Assembly (NCBI GenBank): GCA_963758025.1
Contig: CAVWUA010000005.1
Location: 1-64,000, forward strand
Direction of reading: 5' to 3'
DNA: 64,000 nucleotides
Origin: CAVWUA01 sp963758025
GTDB taxonomy: Bacteria; Planctomycetota; Planctomycetia; Isosphaerales; Isosphaeraceae
In this document: positions 56,341 to 64,000 of the stretch, piece after piece
Numbering within the stretch: the stretch's first letter is position 1
How the letters are laid out: the number at the start of each line of letters is the position of its first letter
Notes under the pieces: model-generated
The model's database searches: none
What the model was told of the DNA's origin: nothing
The model's input: the letters and a program-made list of their open reading frames with translations, nothing else
Program-made: the position numbers and the translations under genes

Positions 56341-57072
56341 TTATTCAGGCAGGTCACCAAATTTCGCGTGGAAGAAGTCGCGATAGAGAATGGCGATCGA
56401 GAGGGGATAGAGCGGAACCGTGAGCAAGAATCCGACGCCACAGAGCAGCGACCCCAGCCCCGCGATGAACACAGCGACAAGGTGGAAGAGCGTGGCCAGT
56501 ACCCACTGGTCCTTCAAGGCTCGGGCACTTCGCGTGATGGCTTCCGTGGCGGAGAGACGGCCATCGACCACCAGCGGGATCGTGAACATCATGAGGCCGG
56601 AGGCAATCAAACCCGGAATGAAGCAGATCATGAACCCGACGAAGGTCAGGAGTCCGTACAGGAAGCAGGCCAGGATCAGTCGACCGAGGACGTCCGAAAC
56701 CGCGAAAAGATCCAGGATGTGAATTTGCCGGCCACGGAGTTGATTGCAGGCCATACGGAACATGCCGCCGATGAAGAATCCGTTGACGATCGTCACGACC
56801 AGGCTGTGTGCCAGGTTCGGGCCTGGCTTGACCGTGGTCTCCAGGATCGGTCGCGCCCTCTTGAACTGGGTCGCCAGGGGCGGTCCAATTGTCGCGGTGG
56901 CCAGGGCCGCGACACCAGCGTAGCACGCGAGTTGGATCAACACCGCGAGAATCCAGACCCCCATGTGCTGCCGGAATAGCCCCCAGGCCTCCCCGATGGC
57001 GCTGAAACGGACCCGAGGCTGGGAACCGGAGCCGCCTTTGGTCGTACCAGAACCTTCGTTCGCCCAACCCAT
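56341..57072 (-). CDS. Hypothetical membrane protein, about five helices
   Basis: About 243 residues from the ATG at 57072 (GGAGAACACGA upstream). Hydrophobic segments include VWILAVLIQLACYAGVAALA, SLVVTIVNGFFIGGMF, LACFLYGLLTFVGFMICFIP and LFHLVAVFIAGLGSLLCGVG. The pattern FIPGLIASGLMMFTIPLVVD resembles DUF975-like or glycerophosphoryl-diester-like integral membrane proteins, which have no set function. It starts divergently from the gene at 57125. Confidence 0.7.
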   Translation of the reverse strand: MGWANEGSGTTKGGSGSQPRVRFSAIGEAWGLFRQHMGVWILAVLIQLACYAGVAALATATIGPPLATQFKRARPILETTVKPGPNLAHSLVVTIVNGFFIGGMFRMACNQLRGRQIHILDLFAVSDVLGRLILACFLYGLLTFVGFMICFIPGLIASGLMMFTIPLVVDGRLSATEAITRSARALKDQWVLATLFHLVAVFIAGLGSLLCGVGFLLTVPLYPLSIAILYRDFFHAKFGDLPE

Positions 57073-57124
57073 TCGTGTTCTCCTACTCAAACCTTTCCAA
57101 GATCGTAAATCGAGGACGTGCACC

Positions 57125-58966
57125 ATGTCCCTATTCGCCACGACAATCGCGTTATTATTGGCCGGGGTCCCTGACCCATTCGCCATCGAGGTCGTGGACG
57201 ATCAGACGGGAAGGGGCGTGCCGTTGATCGAGCTGGAGACGGTCAACAACATCCGTTTCGTCACCGACAGCAATGGTCTCGCGGCCATCATCGAGCCGGA
57301 TTTGATGGGCCAGTCCATCTATTTTCACGTCCGGGGCCATGGTTACGAATTTCCGAAAGATGGATTCGGCTTTCGGGGAAAGGCCCTGCGAGTCGAACCC
57401 GGAGGCCATGCAAGGCTGGAGATTCACCGAAATAATATCGCCGAGCGGCTTTACCGGGTGACCGGCGGGGGTATCTACAGCGATAGTGTCCTCCTGGACC
57501 ACCCGGTACCGATCCGCGAGCCGTTGCTCGATGCCCAGGTGTTTGGCTCGGATAGCGTGGTCAACGCCGTCTATCACGGCAAGGTCCACTGGTTCTGGGG
57601 CGACACCAACCGGCCCTCCTATCCCCTCGGCAACTTCCACGTACCAGGCGCGACTTCCCTCTTACCCGAGAAGGGCGGGCTCGACCCGGAGGTTGGAATC
57701 AACCTGACGTACGAGGTCGATGAAAAGGACTTCGCCAGGGCAACCGCGAAGATGCCCGGGGAAGGGCCGACCTGGATCGGTGGCCTGTTCGTCCTTCGTG
57801 ACGACGAAGGACGCGAACGAATGTTCGCCTCCTATGTCAAGGTGCGTAATTTTCTCGAAGTCTATGAACGCGGACTGGTCGTTTTCAACGATGAGACCCA
57901 CGTCTTCGATAAGGTCACGACATTTGAGATGGAGGATCCCCTTCATCCTGATGGTCATGCCTTTCAACGGACGGAAGACGGCGTCGAATACGTGTACTTC
58001 GCAACCCCGTATCCCCTGACGCGCGTGCGTGCCCACCCCGACGACGTGCGAAACCCCGCGCGTTACGAAGCCTTCACCTGCCTGAAGGCCGGAAGTCGAG
58101 GGGATCAAGCGGAGCTGGACCGGGATGAATCAGGCAAACTGCGCTATAGCTGGAAGGTAAACACGCCCTATGTAGGCCCTGAGTTGCAAGAGAAGCTCAT
58201 CCGACAAGGCAAGCTCCAGCCAGGCGAGGCCATCCTGGCTCTGCGAGACGTTGAGACGGGCGAACCCGTGCGTGCTCATGGCGGTTCGGTCTACTGGAAC
58301 GAGAACCGGAAACGGTGGGTGATGATCACGGTCGAGTCGGGAGGAAGTACGTCGTTTCTCGGTGAGGTCTGGTATGCCGAGGCCGACACGCCGACCGGCC
58401 CCTGGGTCTATGCCCGAAAGGTCGTGACTCACGATCGTTACAGCTTTTATAATCCCAAGCAGCATCCGATGTTCGATAAGGAGGGAGGGCGTATCCTCTT
58501 CTTCGAAGGGACGTACACCCACACATTCTCCGGCAATCCCGATCAGACGCCGCGATACGACTACAACCAGGTGCTCTACAAGCTCGATCTGGACGACCCG
58601 AGGCTCAACCTTCCGGTGGTGATCCGCGATCCGGAGACGTCCGATCCGCTCGGCTTCTTCGCGTTCGAACGTCCCGCGCCTGGAACCGTCGCCATCGTCG
58701 CGTCCCGAGACAATGCGGGGGACCGTGTGCTGCGTATCGCATCATCGGATGACATCCCTGGCGAAAAGGCGATCTTTCATGCCTTCCCGGCGGATATGGC
58801 CGACCCGCCTTCCGTCCTGGTTCCCCTGTACGAGTTCCGCGACAAGGACAACCATCGGACCTTTGCGCCCGACGCTCCGAAAGAACGTCCCGACTTACGA
58901 CGTTCGAAACGCCCACTCTGCCTCGTCTGGCCCGACCCGATTCGTGTCGCTTTGCCGTCACCTTGA
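57125..58966 (+). CDS. Secreted propeller-like protein with regulatory-like N-terminal domain
   Basis: About 613 residues with a short hydrophobic leader (LFATTIALLLAGV). Residues about 20-100 are a beta domain like the carboxypeptidase regulatory fold (IEVVDDQTGRGVPLIELETV). The rest looks like a five-bladed propeller of the DUF4185/glycoside-hydrolase-43-like type: KVHWFWGDTNRPSYPLGNFH, GGLFVLRDDEGRERMFASYV, HGGSVYWNENRKRWVMITVE and ILFFEGTYTHTFSGNP. It may bind or cleave a polysaccharide, but I cannot assign catalytic residues. The ATG has GAGGA upstream. Confidence 0.68.
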   Translation: MSLFATTIALLLAGVPDPFAIEVVDDQTGRGVPLIELETVNNIRFVTDSNGLAAIIEPDLMGQSIYFHVRGHGYEFPKDGFGFRGKALRVEPGGHARLEIHRNNIAERLYRVTGGGIYSDSVLLDHPVPIREPLLDAQVFGSDSVVNAVYHGKVHWFWGDTNRPSYPLGNFHVPGATSLLPEKGGLDPEVGINLTYEVDEKDFARATAKMPGEGPTWIGGLFVLRDDEGRERMFASYVKVRNFLEVYERGLVVFNDETHVFDKVTTFEMEDPLHPDGHAFQRTEDGVEYVYFATPYPLTRVRAHPDDVRNPARYEAFTCLKAGSRGDQAELDRDESGKLRYSWKVNTPYVGPELQEKLIRQGKLQPGEAILALRDVETGEPVRAHGGSVYWNENRKRWVMITVESGGSTSFLGEVWYAEADTPTGPWVYARKVVTHDRYSFYNPKQHPMFDKEGGRILFFEGTYTHTFSGNPDQTPRYDYNQVLYKLDLDDPRLNLPVVIRDPETSDPLGFFAFERPAPGTVAIVASRDNAGDRVLRIASSDDIPGEKAIFHAFPADMADPPSVLVPLYEFRDKDNHRTFAPDAPKERPDLRRSKRPLCLVWPDPIRVALPSP

Positions 58967-59051
58967 CGGTTGCAAGGCAACTCGCCTTGGGCCGATCCCG
59001 ATGCTCGTGTAACATCCCACGCGGACAACGAATGGCCCGGAGGATGGAACC

Positions 59052-60114
59052 TTGAACGGGACCGGCCCGATCGTTTGCCCCGATTGCCGGGGGACCTTGA
59101 GCGCAGGCGTTGAGGTCTGGACGTGCCTTTCCTGCACCAGAACTTTTCCCGCACTCCGGGGAATCCCCGACCTTCGCACGGCCGAAGACGGGTTCCTCTC
59201 GAATGATCGGGACTGGGAACGAGCGCGACGGCTCGCCGAGGATTTCCATCGTCTCGACTTCCGGGGTCTGCTGGAGCGCTATTTTGATCTCTCTCCCGAG
59301 GTTGCGCCGGATCAGCGTCGCCGGCAGATCGCGCATATCATGACGGCTCCGGAACGGTCGCGGCTCTGGCTCGACGCGCTTCAGCGTACCCCGCGCGATG
59401 GCCCGCTCCTGGACCTCGGCTGCGGTTCCGGCTCCTTTCTGGCGGCATTGGGGAAGGTCGATGGGGAGCGCGTGGGGGTCGATATCGCGCTGCGCTGGCT
59501 GATCGTCGCTCGAAAGCGGCTCGATGAGTTAGGTCTGGCGCACGTCCGCTTGATCTGCGGTTGTAGCGAACGCCTGCCGATCGTGGATCGTTCCTTCGCC
59601 TCGGTCGTCGCGGGGGATGTCATCGAGCACGTAGCGGACCAGGAATCGACGCTGGCCGAGGCCTACCGCATTCTCCGACCCGGTGGCCGCGTCTTCCTGG
59701 CGGCACCGAACCGCTTCAGCCTGGCCGCAGAGCCCCATGTCGGCGTCTGGGGGGTTGGCTATTTGCCGAGGCGCTGGATGGCCCCATACGTCTTCTGGCG
59801 CCGAGGGCTGGATTTCCGTTGCATCCGGACGCTGGGGGTCGGCGAATGGACTCGCCTGCTCCGCCGGAGTCCTTTCGGTAGTGGGCTCGTCCGTGCACCA
59901 AAGCTGCCCGATGCGGACCTGACCCACTTTGGAATGGTCAAACGTCGATTCGCACGGGCGTACAATCGATCTTGTCGATTCGGGACCTGGCCAGACCCTC
60001 GCCCGCGCCGTCGGTCCTGTCCTTCACATCGTTTGCGAGCGGCCGGCCGAGCCGTGGCATCCAGCCAGCCGAACCACTCGCCCGCGCTCCAGAGCAGTAT
60101 CAGCACGGCGGTGA
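59052..60114 (+). CDS. Class I SAM-dependent methyltransferase with zinc-ribbon N-terminus (frameshift near 59966)
   Basis: It starts at TTG behind GGAGG. The N-terminus has a four-cysteine Trm112-like ribbon (CPDCRGTL and CLSCTRTFPALRGIPDL). The methyltransferase fold follows: LLDLGCGSGSFLAALGKVDG, VGVDIALRWLIVARKRL, VVAGDVIEHVADQESTLAEA and RILRPGGRVFLAAPNRFS. The conserved C-terminus (TLARAVGPVLHIVCERPAEP) is one frame on; dropping one base near 59966 joins AYNR to it and gives a product of about 353 residues ending at 60114. Unrepaired, the frame runs to 60221 with Arg-rich sequence. It is convergent with the glycosyltransferase pair, so a lipid or sugar substrate is plausible. Confidence 0.8.
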
Positions 60115-60910
60115 GCGGGCAGACCAGAGCGAAACGACCCCAGAGACGAGGCCGTCGCGCGACGATTCCCGTGAGCCGGGCCGTCTGCATGATGAGGATC
60201 GCCGGACCACTCAGACAGTAGGCGAATCGACGAAGGAGCGAGCCAGGCCCCGCCCGCAATCGGCCAAAGTCTCGGCCGAAGACGAATCGATCACGCAACG
60301 CCTCCAGGAACCCGTGATGTCGGACATACACGACACCCGCTTCGGGTACCCATCGAGGGTAATCCCCCTGACGATCGAGGGATACACCGAGCGGAGTCTC
60401 GTGAATCTCCTGATTCACGCTCCACCGAAACGCCACATCCCGGCGCACGACGAAGTTGTTCCCTGAAAGTCGCCAGGAAGCGGGCGGGTGCTTGAGATCG
60501 AGGAACGGCCCGTACTCGAACAAGACGATCGAAGCGACGGCCAGAGATTGGCGACCATCGAGAGCAACAGGCCCCGTGGCCGCCAGAACCGACGAATCCG
60601 CAAACGTCCGCAGCCAGACATCTACCCAGCCGGGAAGGACGCGGGCGTTGTCCTCGATGAAGGCCACGATGGGGGCCTGGGCACGTTCCAGCCCGAGCCA
60701 GCGAAGCCTCGGAACAACGGCACCGGGCTCGCCAGGAATCCAGCAACATCCGAATGGCATGCGGAAGGGTGCGTCCTCGTCGAACGAACCAACCACCAGG
60801 ACTTCAATCCGTCCCGCCGAGAGATCGGCCGCCAAAGGCTTGAGGGAACGCAAAGCGGCGTTCCAGGAATCCGTCGCGGCGATGACCACACTCAGGGCCG
60901 GAGCGGTCAC
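59759..60910 (-). CDS. Glycosyltransferase family 2, downstream copy (end uncertain)
   Basis: It starts at GTG 60910, its first bases overlapping the stop of the upstream copy (GTGA), so translation is coupled. The GT-A fold is seen in ALSVVIAATDSWNAALRSL, EVLVVGSFDED, IVAFIEDNARVLPGWVDV and SGNNFVVRRDVAF. Two C-terminal membrane helices follow and end in VLILLWSAGEWFGWL near 60075. After that the open frame continues for 105 codons inside the convergent methyltransferase gene; those residues are Arg/Gln-rich and probably not real. The true end is likely near 60030, with another indel hiding the stop. Confidence 0.75.
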   Translation of the reverse strand: MTAPALSVVIAATDSWNAALRSLKPLAADLSAGRIEVLVVGSFDEDAPFRMPFGCCWIPGEPGAVVPRLRWLGLERAQAPIVAFIEDNARVLPGWVDVWLRTFADSSVLAATGPVALDGRQSLAVASIVLFEYGPFLDLKHPPASWRLSGNNFVVRRDVAFRWSVNQEIHETPLGVSLDRQGDYPRWVPEAGVVYVRHHGFLEALRDRFVFGRDFGRLRAGPGSLLRRFAYCLSGPAILIMQTARLTGIVARRPRLWGRFALVCPLTAVLILLWSAGEWFGWLDATARPAARKRCEGQDRRRGRGSGQVPNRQDRLYARANRRLTIPKWVRSASGSFGARTSPLPKGLRRSRRVHSPTPSVRMQRKSSPRRQKTYGAIQRLGK

Positions 60911-61833
60911 TCGACCTTCTCCAGACTGGACCCCGCGCCAAAGAGATAACCGATCATCTCGCCTATGGCCCCGACACTCAGAAAGAGAGCGATCAACGGC
61001 AAACACAGGACAAAATGTCCGAGATGCCGGCGCTTCCGGAGCACGGTCCTCGTAACGCGACCCAGCAAGAGAACCGGCAACGCCAGCGAGCCGCCACCGT
61101 AGATCAGGCGCGTCAACGGCGTCTGATCCACCCGCCGCATACCGGCATACGAGCGAGCGAAATGGAACCGCTGAACCAGAAAGATCCCGAGCCGGAACGG
61201 CTTGATGTGGCGGACCACGACGCGGTTGGTCGAGGCGATCGGGACGCCATCGGCCCGGATGCGGTCGTTGATCCACGACTCCCACTTCCCTTCGTCGAGA
61301 ACATGGGCGTGCCGCATGAGATGGGGCCGCTTGTACGCGATGTTGTTCCCGGGGAGGTCGTGCGATTCACCTTCGGGAACAGGCCCCATATAGGGCGTGT
61401 ATTCACAGAAGAAGGCCGCCCAGTTGACGAGACCCCGACGACCATTCTCGACCGTGCCACCGATCGCTCCCCAGGACTGCCGGTGAGCGTCCAGAACCTC
61501 AGCCGCCCAGGAGGGACCGACGGCGCCATGATCTTCCAGGATCGCGACGATCGGCCCCCGACTCTGCCGGACGCCCAGATACCGGAGGCGGGGGATGGTC
61601 AATCGCTCCTCGACCGGCACCACCACAAGGGCCGGCCGGTGCGCGGCGAGTCGCTCACGGGTCGTCCCGCCAACGACATCAACGACAATGATCTCCATGC
61701 GGTCGCGCTGCGGCTGGGCGTCGAGCGCCTGCAGGGTCGGTTCCAGAACCTCCCAGCCGTTGACGGAAGCGATGATGACCGACAGCGCCGGGGCTTCAGT
61801 GGGACGGGCGACGGGCTGTTCCGTGGCCGGCAT
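60907..61833 (-). CDS. Glycosyltransferase family 2, upstream copy
   Basis: About 308 residues from ATG 61833 (GGGAAAGGA upstream). The GT-A core is clear: ALSVIIASVNGWEVLEPTL, MEIIVVDVVGGTTRERLAA, PIVAILEDHGAVGPSWAAEV and DLPGNNIAYKRPHLM. Two hydrophobic helices near the end (LPVLLLGRVTRTVL, LCLPLIALFLSVGAIGEMIG) should hold it at the membrane. It is paralogous to the next gene, which begins inside its stop codon, so the two look like a tandem duplication that diverged. The likely job is building a surface glycan. The TPR gene upstream is 118 bases away. Confidence 0.88.
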   Translation of the reverse strand: MPATEQPVARPTEAPALSVIIASVNGWEVLEPTLQALDAQPQRDRMEIIVVDVVGGTTRERLAAHRPALVVVPVEERLTIPRLRYLGVRQSRGPIVAILEDHGAVGPSWAAEVLDAHRQSWGAIGGTVENGRRGLVNWAAFFCEYTPYMGPVPEGESHDLPGNNIAYKRPHLMRHAHVLDEGKWESWINDRIRADGVPIASTNRVVVRHIKPFRLGIFLVQRFHFARSYAGMRRVDQTPLTRLIYGGGSLALPVLLLGRVTRTVLRKRRHLGHFVLCLPLIALFLSVGAIGEMIGYLFGAGSSLEKVE

Positions 61834-61951
61834 CGGGGCATCCTTTCCCTTGATTTCCTGTTGGCGAATCCGTCTTCCCTGGCGGAGCCGCGGCATCGTA
61901 ACGCCTTACCTCACGTCAGGCAACAGGAACACCGGTACCACACGATGCCAT

Positions 61952-63193
61952 CTATCGGGCAGCCTTGCCGGAGCTGGATGAGATGGGTTCCGGGGGATCC
62001 TCCGTATCCAGCCGATAGAGCGCTTTCTGCGGCCTCGGGTCGAGCGGGTTGCGGGAAATGGCAATCCTGTACCAACACCTGGCTTCGGGGATACGCCCAC
62101 AAGCCCTGCACGCTTCCCCGATCTTCAACGGCAAATCCGGGTCGGTCTTCCCTTCGGAGTTGGCCGCTTGCTGAATCAAGGTGCCGAGAAGATCCAGGTT
62201 GCGGGCTGCCTCGACGAACCGCTCCGCCTCCCCCGTCTTGCCGAGGAGCCGGAGCGCCTGCGCGAGACCAAAAAGGGTATCTCGATGTCGTGGGTCGTTT
62301 TCATAGGCGGCTCTGTAGTGCTTCTCGGCGGTCTCCGGGTCGTGCCGGATCAGAGCGAGACGGCCCCTCAGACGGTTTAAATCGGTATGATCGGCAGGCC
62401 CCTGCGCGAGCCATTTCTGCGCAAGCCCTACATCACCGCGATCGATCGCCAGCCGCGCTTGCGCGGCGAGGGCGTCGGGGTCGTCCTTGGAGAAATATTC
62501 CAGTACCGATTCCGCCTTCTGGTACTGACCGATTTGCATGTAGGCGTCGGCCAGCGCGAGTCGAGACCAGCGATCGTCCGGGTCGGCCTTGAGAAATCTC
62601 TCCATATCCACGGCCAGCTCCGTGGAATCCCAGATTGATCCTCGGGGTAGGCACCAGAGAAAAAGATCCTCGAAGGTCAGCGGCATGAGCCGAGCCAGCA
62701 CCTGGAATTGCTCATCTAGCTCTTTGCGTCGCGACTGCATGCCGTAGATGTAAATCAATTCTCGGTGCGCTTGCACCAGTTTCGGGTCGAGACGGACCGC
62801 CTTGAGCAAGAACGTTTCGGCGTCACTCAGGCGAGAGTCCCGCAATGCAAGCTGACCGGTGAGGAGTCTCGCCTGCGGTCCCAGCGGGTCGTCGTCCGGT
62901 ATTCGGGCCAGGGCCTTCAGTGCCTCTTTGGGACGCTCCTTCGCCATCGCCAACTGAGCGCGGAGCAGCCAGTCTTGCGAGGTCGGCTCGCGAAGTCGGG
63001 CCAGTTGTTCGATGGCTTCCGCGGCCTGGTCCCAGCGACCGGCCAGGAAGTCCGCCTCGGCGCGCTTCCAGACCACATCCGGATCGGCTGGAGCTGACTT
63101 CCAGAACGACAGCGCGACGGCCCCGCCAATCGCTAGCACGGCGAGCGGCGGAATGACCCACAAGAACGAGAGACGACCGGCACGGGCGGACAT
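61952..63193 (-). CDS. TPR-repeat membrane-anchored protein
   Basis: A 413-residue protein with one N-terminal membrane helix (FLWVIPPLAVLAIGGAVALS) and then TPR units through most of its length, for example AEADFLAGRWDQAAEAIEQL, RDSRLSDAETFLLKAVRLDP and ALAQALRLLGKTGEAERFV-like helices. The C-terminus has a small Cys pair (GEACRACGRIPEARCWYR). It probably serves as a protein-protein scaffold on the outside or inside of the membrane. It begins 3 bases after the end of the CRTAC1-like gene, so the two are coupled; in planctomycetes this pair is common. Confidence 0.87.
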   Translation of the reverse strand: MSARAGRLSFLWVIPPLAVLAIGGAVALSFWKSAPADPDVVWKRAEADFLAGRWDQAAEAIEQLARLREPTSQDWLLRAQLAMAKERPKEALKALARIPDDDPLGPQARLLTGQLALRDSRLSDAETFLLKAVRLDPKLVQAHRELIYIYGMQSRRKELDEQFQVLARLMPLTFEDLFLWCLPRGSIWDSTELAVDMERFLKADPDDRWSRLALADAYMQIGQYQKAESVLEYFSKDDPDALAAQARLAIDRGDVGLAQKWLAQGPADHTDLNRLRGRLALIRHDPETAEKHYRAAYENDPRHRDTLFGLAQALRLLGKTGEAERFVEAARNLDLLGTLIQQAANSEGKTDPDLPLKIGEACRACGRIPEARCWYRIAISRNPLDPRPQKALYRLDTEDPPEPISSSSGKAAR

Positions 63194-63196
63194 TCC

Positions 63197-64000
63197 TCAA
63201 GACCCCTCAACAGCAGCGTCGGGCTCGACGATCTCCAGCGTCTGATCGATGGCCACATGCTCACGAGAGGTTTCGGTGCCGCTGGGCCAATGAATCGTCA
63301 ACCGGGGAATCTCCGAGACGTCTCCAAGACCGATCAGGAGGCGGGGGTCGTGAGCGGATTCCATGCTCATTCCCCCCTTGCGCTGGCGCAGGATCGTACG
63401 ATCACTCAGTTGAACCTCCACACGTGCCCCGATCGCATCGCGATTACTGCGCGTTCCGACGAGCTTCAGGCGAATCCAGTGATGATCGGTTGGCGTCTCG
63501 TTGAGGAGAATCGCGGGCGGGGCATCCTTGTGGTTGATGACGATATCGAGCCGGCCATTGTCGTCGAGGTCGCCGAAGGCGGCCCCCCGGCCCACATGAG
63601 CGCTGCTCATGTAGGGGCCCGCATCCCTCGTGGCGAGTTTCATGCGACGACCTCCGTCGGGAATTCCCCCCGCGGCCACGTTATGGTAGAGCAAGGGCGG
63701 CTCGGCATAAGGGACCGTCTCGCGGTTATTATCCACATGACCGTTGGTCACGAACAAATCGGGCCAGCCGTCGTTGTCGAAGTCGCCCAGCATGCACCCC
63801 CAGCCGACAAGATTCATGCTATTGGCGGCCAGACCAAAGTAGGGGGTCTGGTCGAAGAAGGCGCCATTGCCGAGGTTCTGGTAAAGGGTATTGTATTCAC
63901 CGGAGAAGTTCGTCACGAACAGGTCAGGCAGACCGTCGCCATCGACGTCCTCGGCATCAACCCCCATCCCGGACTGGGCCTGACCGTCGTCGTCGTAGGC
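63197..64000 (-). CDS. CRTAC1/ASPIC-UnbV and FG-GAP repeat protein (partial)
   Basis: The gene continues beyond the window end; 267 residues are seen. FG-GAP-type calcium-binding repeats are clear: GVDAEDVDGDGLPDLFVTNF, GCMLGDFDNDGWPDLFVTNG and AAFGDLDDNGRLDIVINHKD. They are followed by the ASPIC/UnbV domain (WIRLKLVGTRSNRDAIGARV, GMSMESAHDPRLLIGLGD, RLTIHWPSGTETSREHVAID). Such proteins are exported, propeller-forming and probably bind carbohydrate or protein at the surface. It is the first visible gene of the minus-strand unit with the TPR protein and the glycosyltransferases. Confidence 0.93.
   Translation of the reverse strand, partial: AYDDDGQAQSGMGVDAEDVDGDGLPDLFVTNFSGEYNTLYQNLGNGAFFDQTPYFGLAANSMNLVGWGCMLGDFDNDGWPDLFVTNGHVDNNRETVPYAEPPLLYHNVAAGGIPDGGRRMKLATRDAGPYMSSAHVGRGAAFGDLDDNGRLDIVINHKDAPPAILLNETPTDHHWIRLKLVGTRSNRDAIGARVEVQLSDRTILRQRKGGMSMESAHDPRLLIGLGDVSEIPRLTIHWPSGTETSREHVAIDQTLEIVEPDAAVEGS

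Noticed and set aside
61015..62592. 525-residue open frame on the plus strand
   Set aside because: It is antisense to a clear glycosyltransferase and the TPR gene, and its translation shows no motif.

Overview
The window looks like a planctomycete chromosome, probably Isosphaeraceae-like or a relative (inference). The marker families seen are a DUF1559 pseudopilin-like protein paired with a small lipoprotein, DUF1080 and ThuA proteins, a Tat-exported Gfo/Idh/MocA oxidoreductase, a very large membrane-bound-dehydrogenase/HEAT/cytochrome c protein, a MoxR-DUF58-BatA-VWA operon, a CRTAC1/ASPIC repeat protein and a surface protein with an N-terminal ENLEGRQLLTA motif. The DNA is GC-rich, genes lie on both strands, and TTG and GTG starts behind strong Shine-Dalgarno sequences are frequent.

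Layout. 0-9 kb: DUF4126-like remnant, clpS, an RlmI-type methyltransferase, palindromic repeats, a DtxR-family regulator, a ThuA protein, a DUF2231-Rieske protein, an orphan ribose-type ABC permease and a SIMPL protein. 9-14.6 kb: a flippase, a GT4 glycosyltransferase and a YfhO-like membrane protein form a cell-surface glycan cassette. 14.5-21.2 kb (minus strand): MoxR ATPase, DUF58, BatA/VWA and a second VWA membrane protein. 21.5-28 kb: DUF1080 hydrolase, aminoacyl-tRNA-protein transferase (bpt), a VWA protein, the DUF1559 protein with its lipoprotein, and nadB. 28.1-32.7 kb: a giant Gln/Gly/Lys/Pro-rich membrane protein of about 1540 residues. 32.9-35.4 kb: a broken secreted-protein gene and an IS4-type insertion sequence with a 13-bp target duplication. 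35.5-38 kb: a zinc-ribbon protein, rplM, rpsI and tRNA-Cys. 38-45 kb: a cyclophilin/cadherin-like surface protein, a large secreted protein, an HtrA-like protease and a transposase remnant. 45.5-54.6 kb: apbE and a catabolic-type island (SUMF1-like, Gfo/Idh/MocA, ThuA, nitrilase, heme dehydrogenase). 54.9-64 kb: a YD-like protein, a membrane protein, a propeller-like protein, a methyltransferase, two family-2 glycosyltransferases, a TPR protein and the end of a CRTAC1-like gene that runs off the window.

The main caution is indels. At least nine genes or elements carry apparent single-base frameshifts, many in short homopolymers, and each is repaired by one inserted or deleted base. This density argues for residual assembly error more than for real gene decay, although both IS transposases and the 32.9-33.8 kb gene could be truly decaying. 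Split genes below are therefore given as whole loci with the likely junction.

I did not find a CRISPR array, phage, defence island or clear biosynthetic cluster. The least ordinary items are the giant low-complexity membrane protein with its 78-bp tandem repeat and out-of-frame basic island, the 79-residue tail on ribosomal protein L13, and the palindromic repeat families between 3 and 5 kb.
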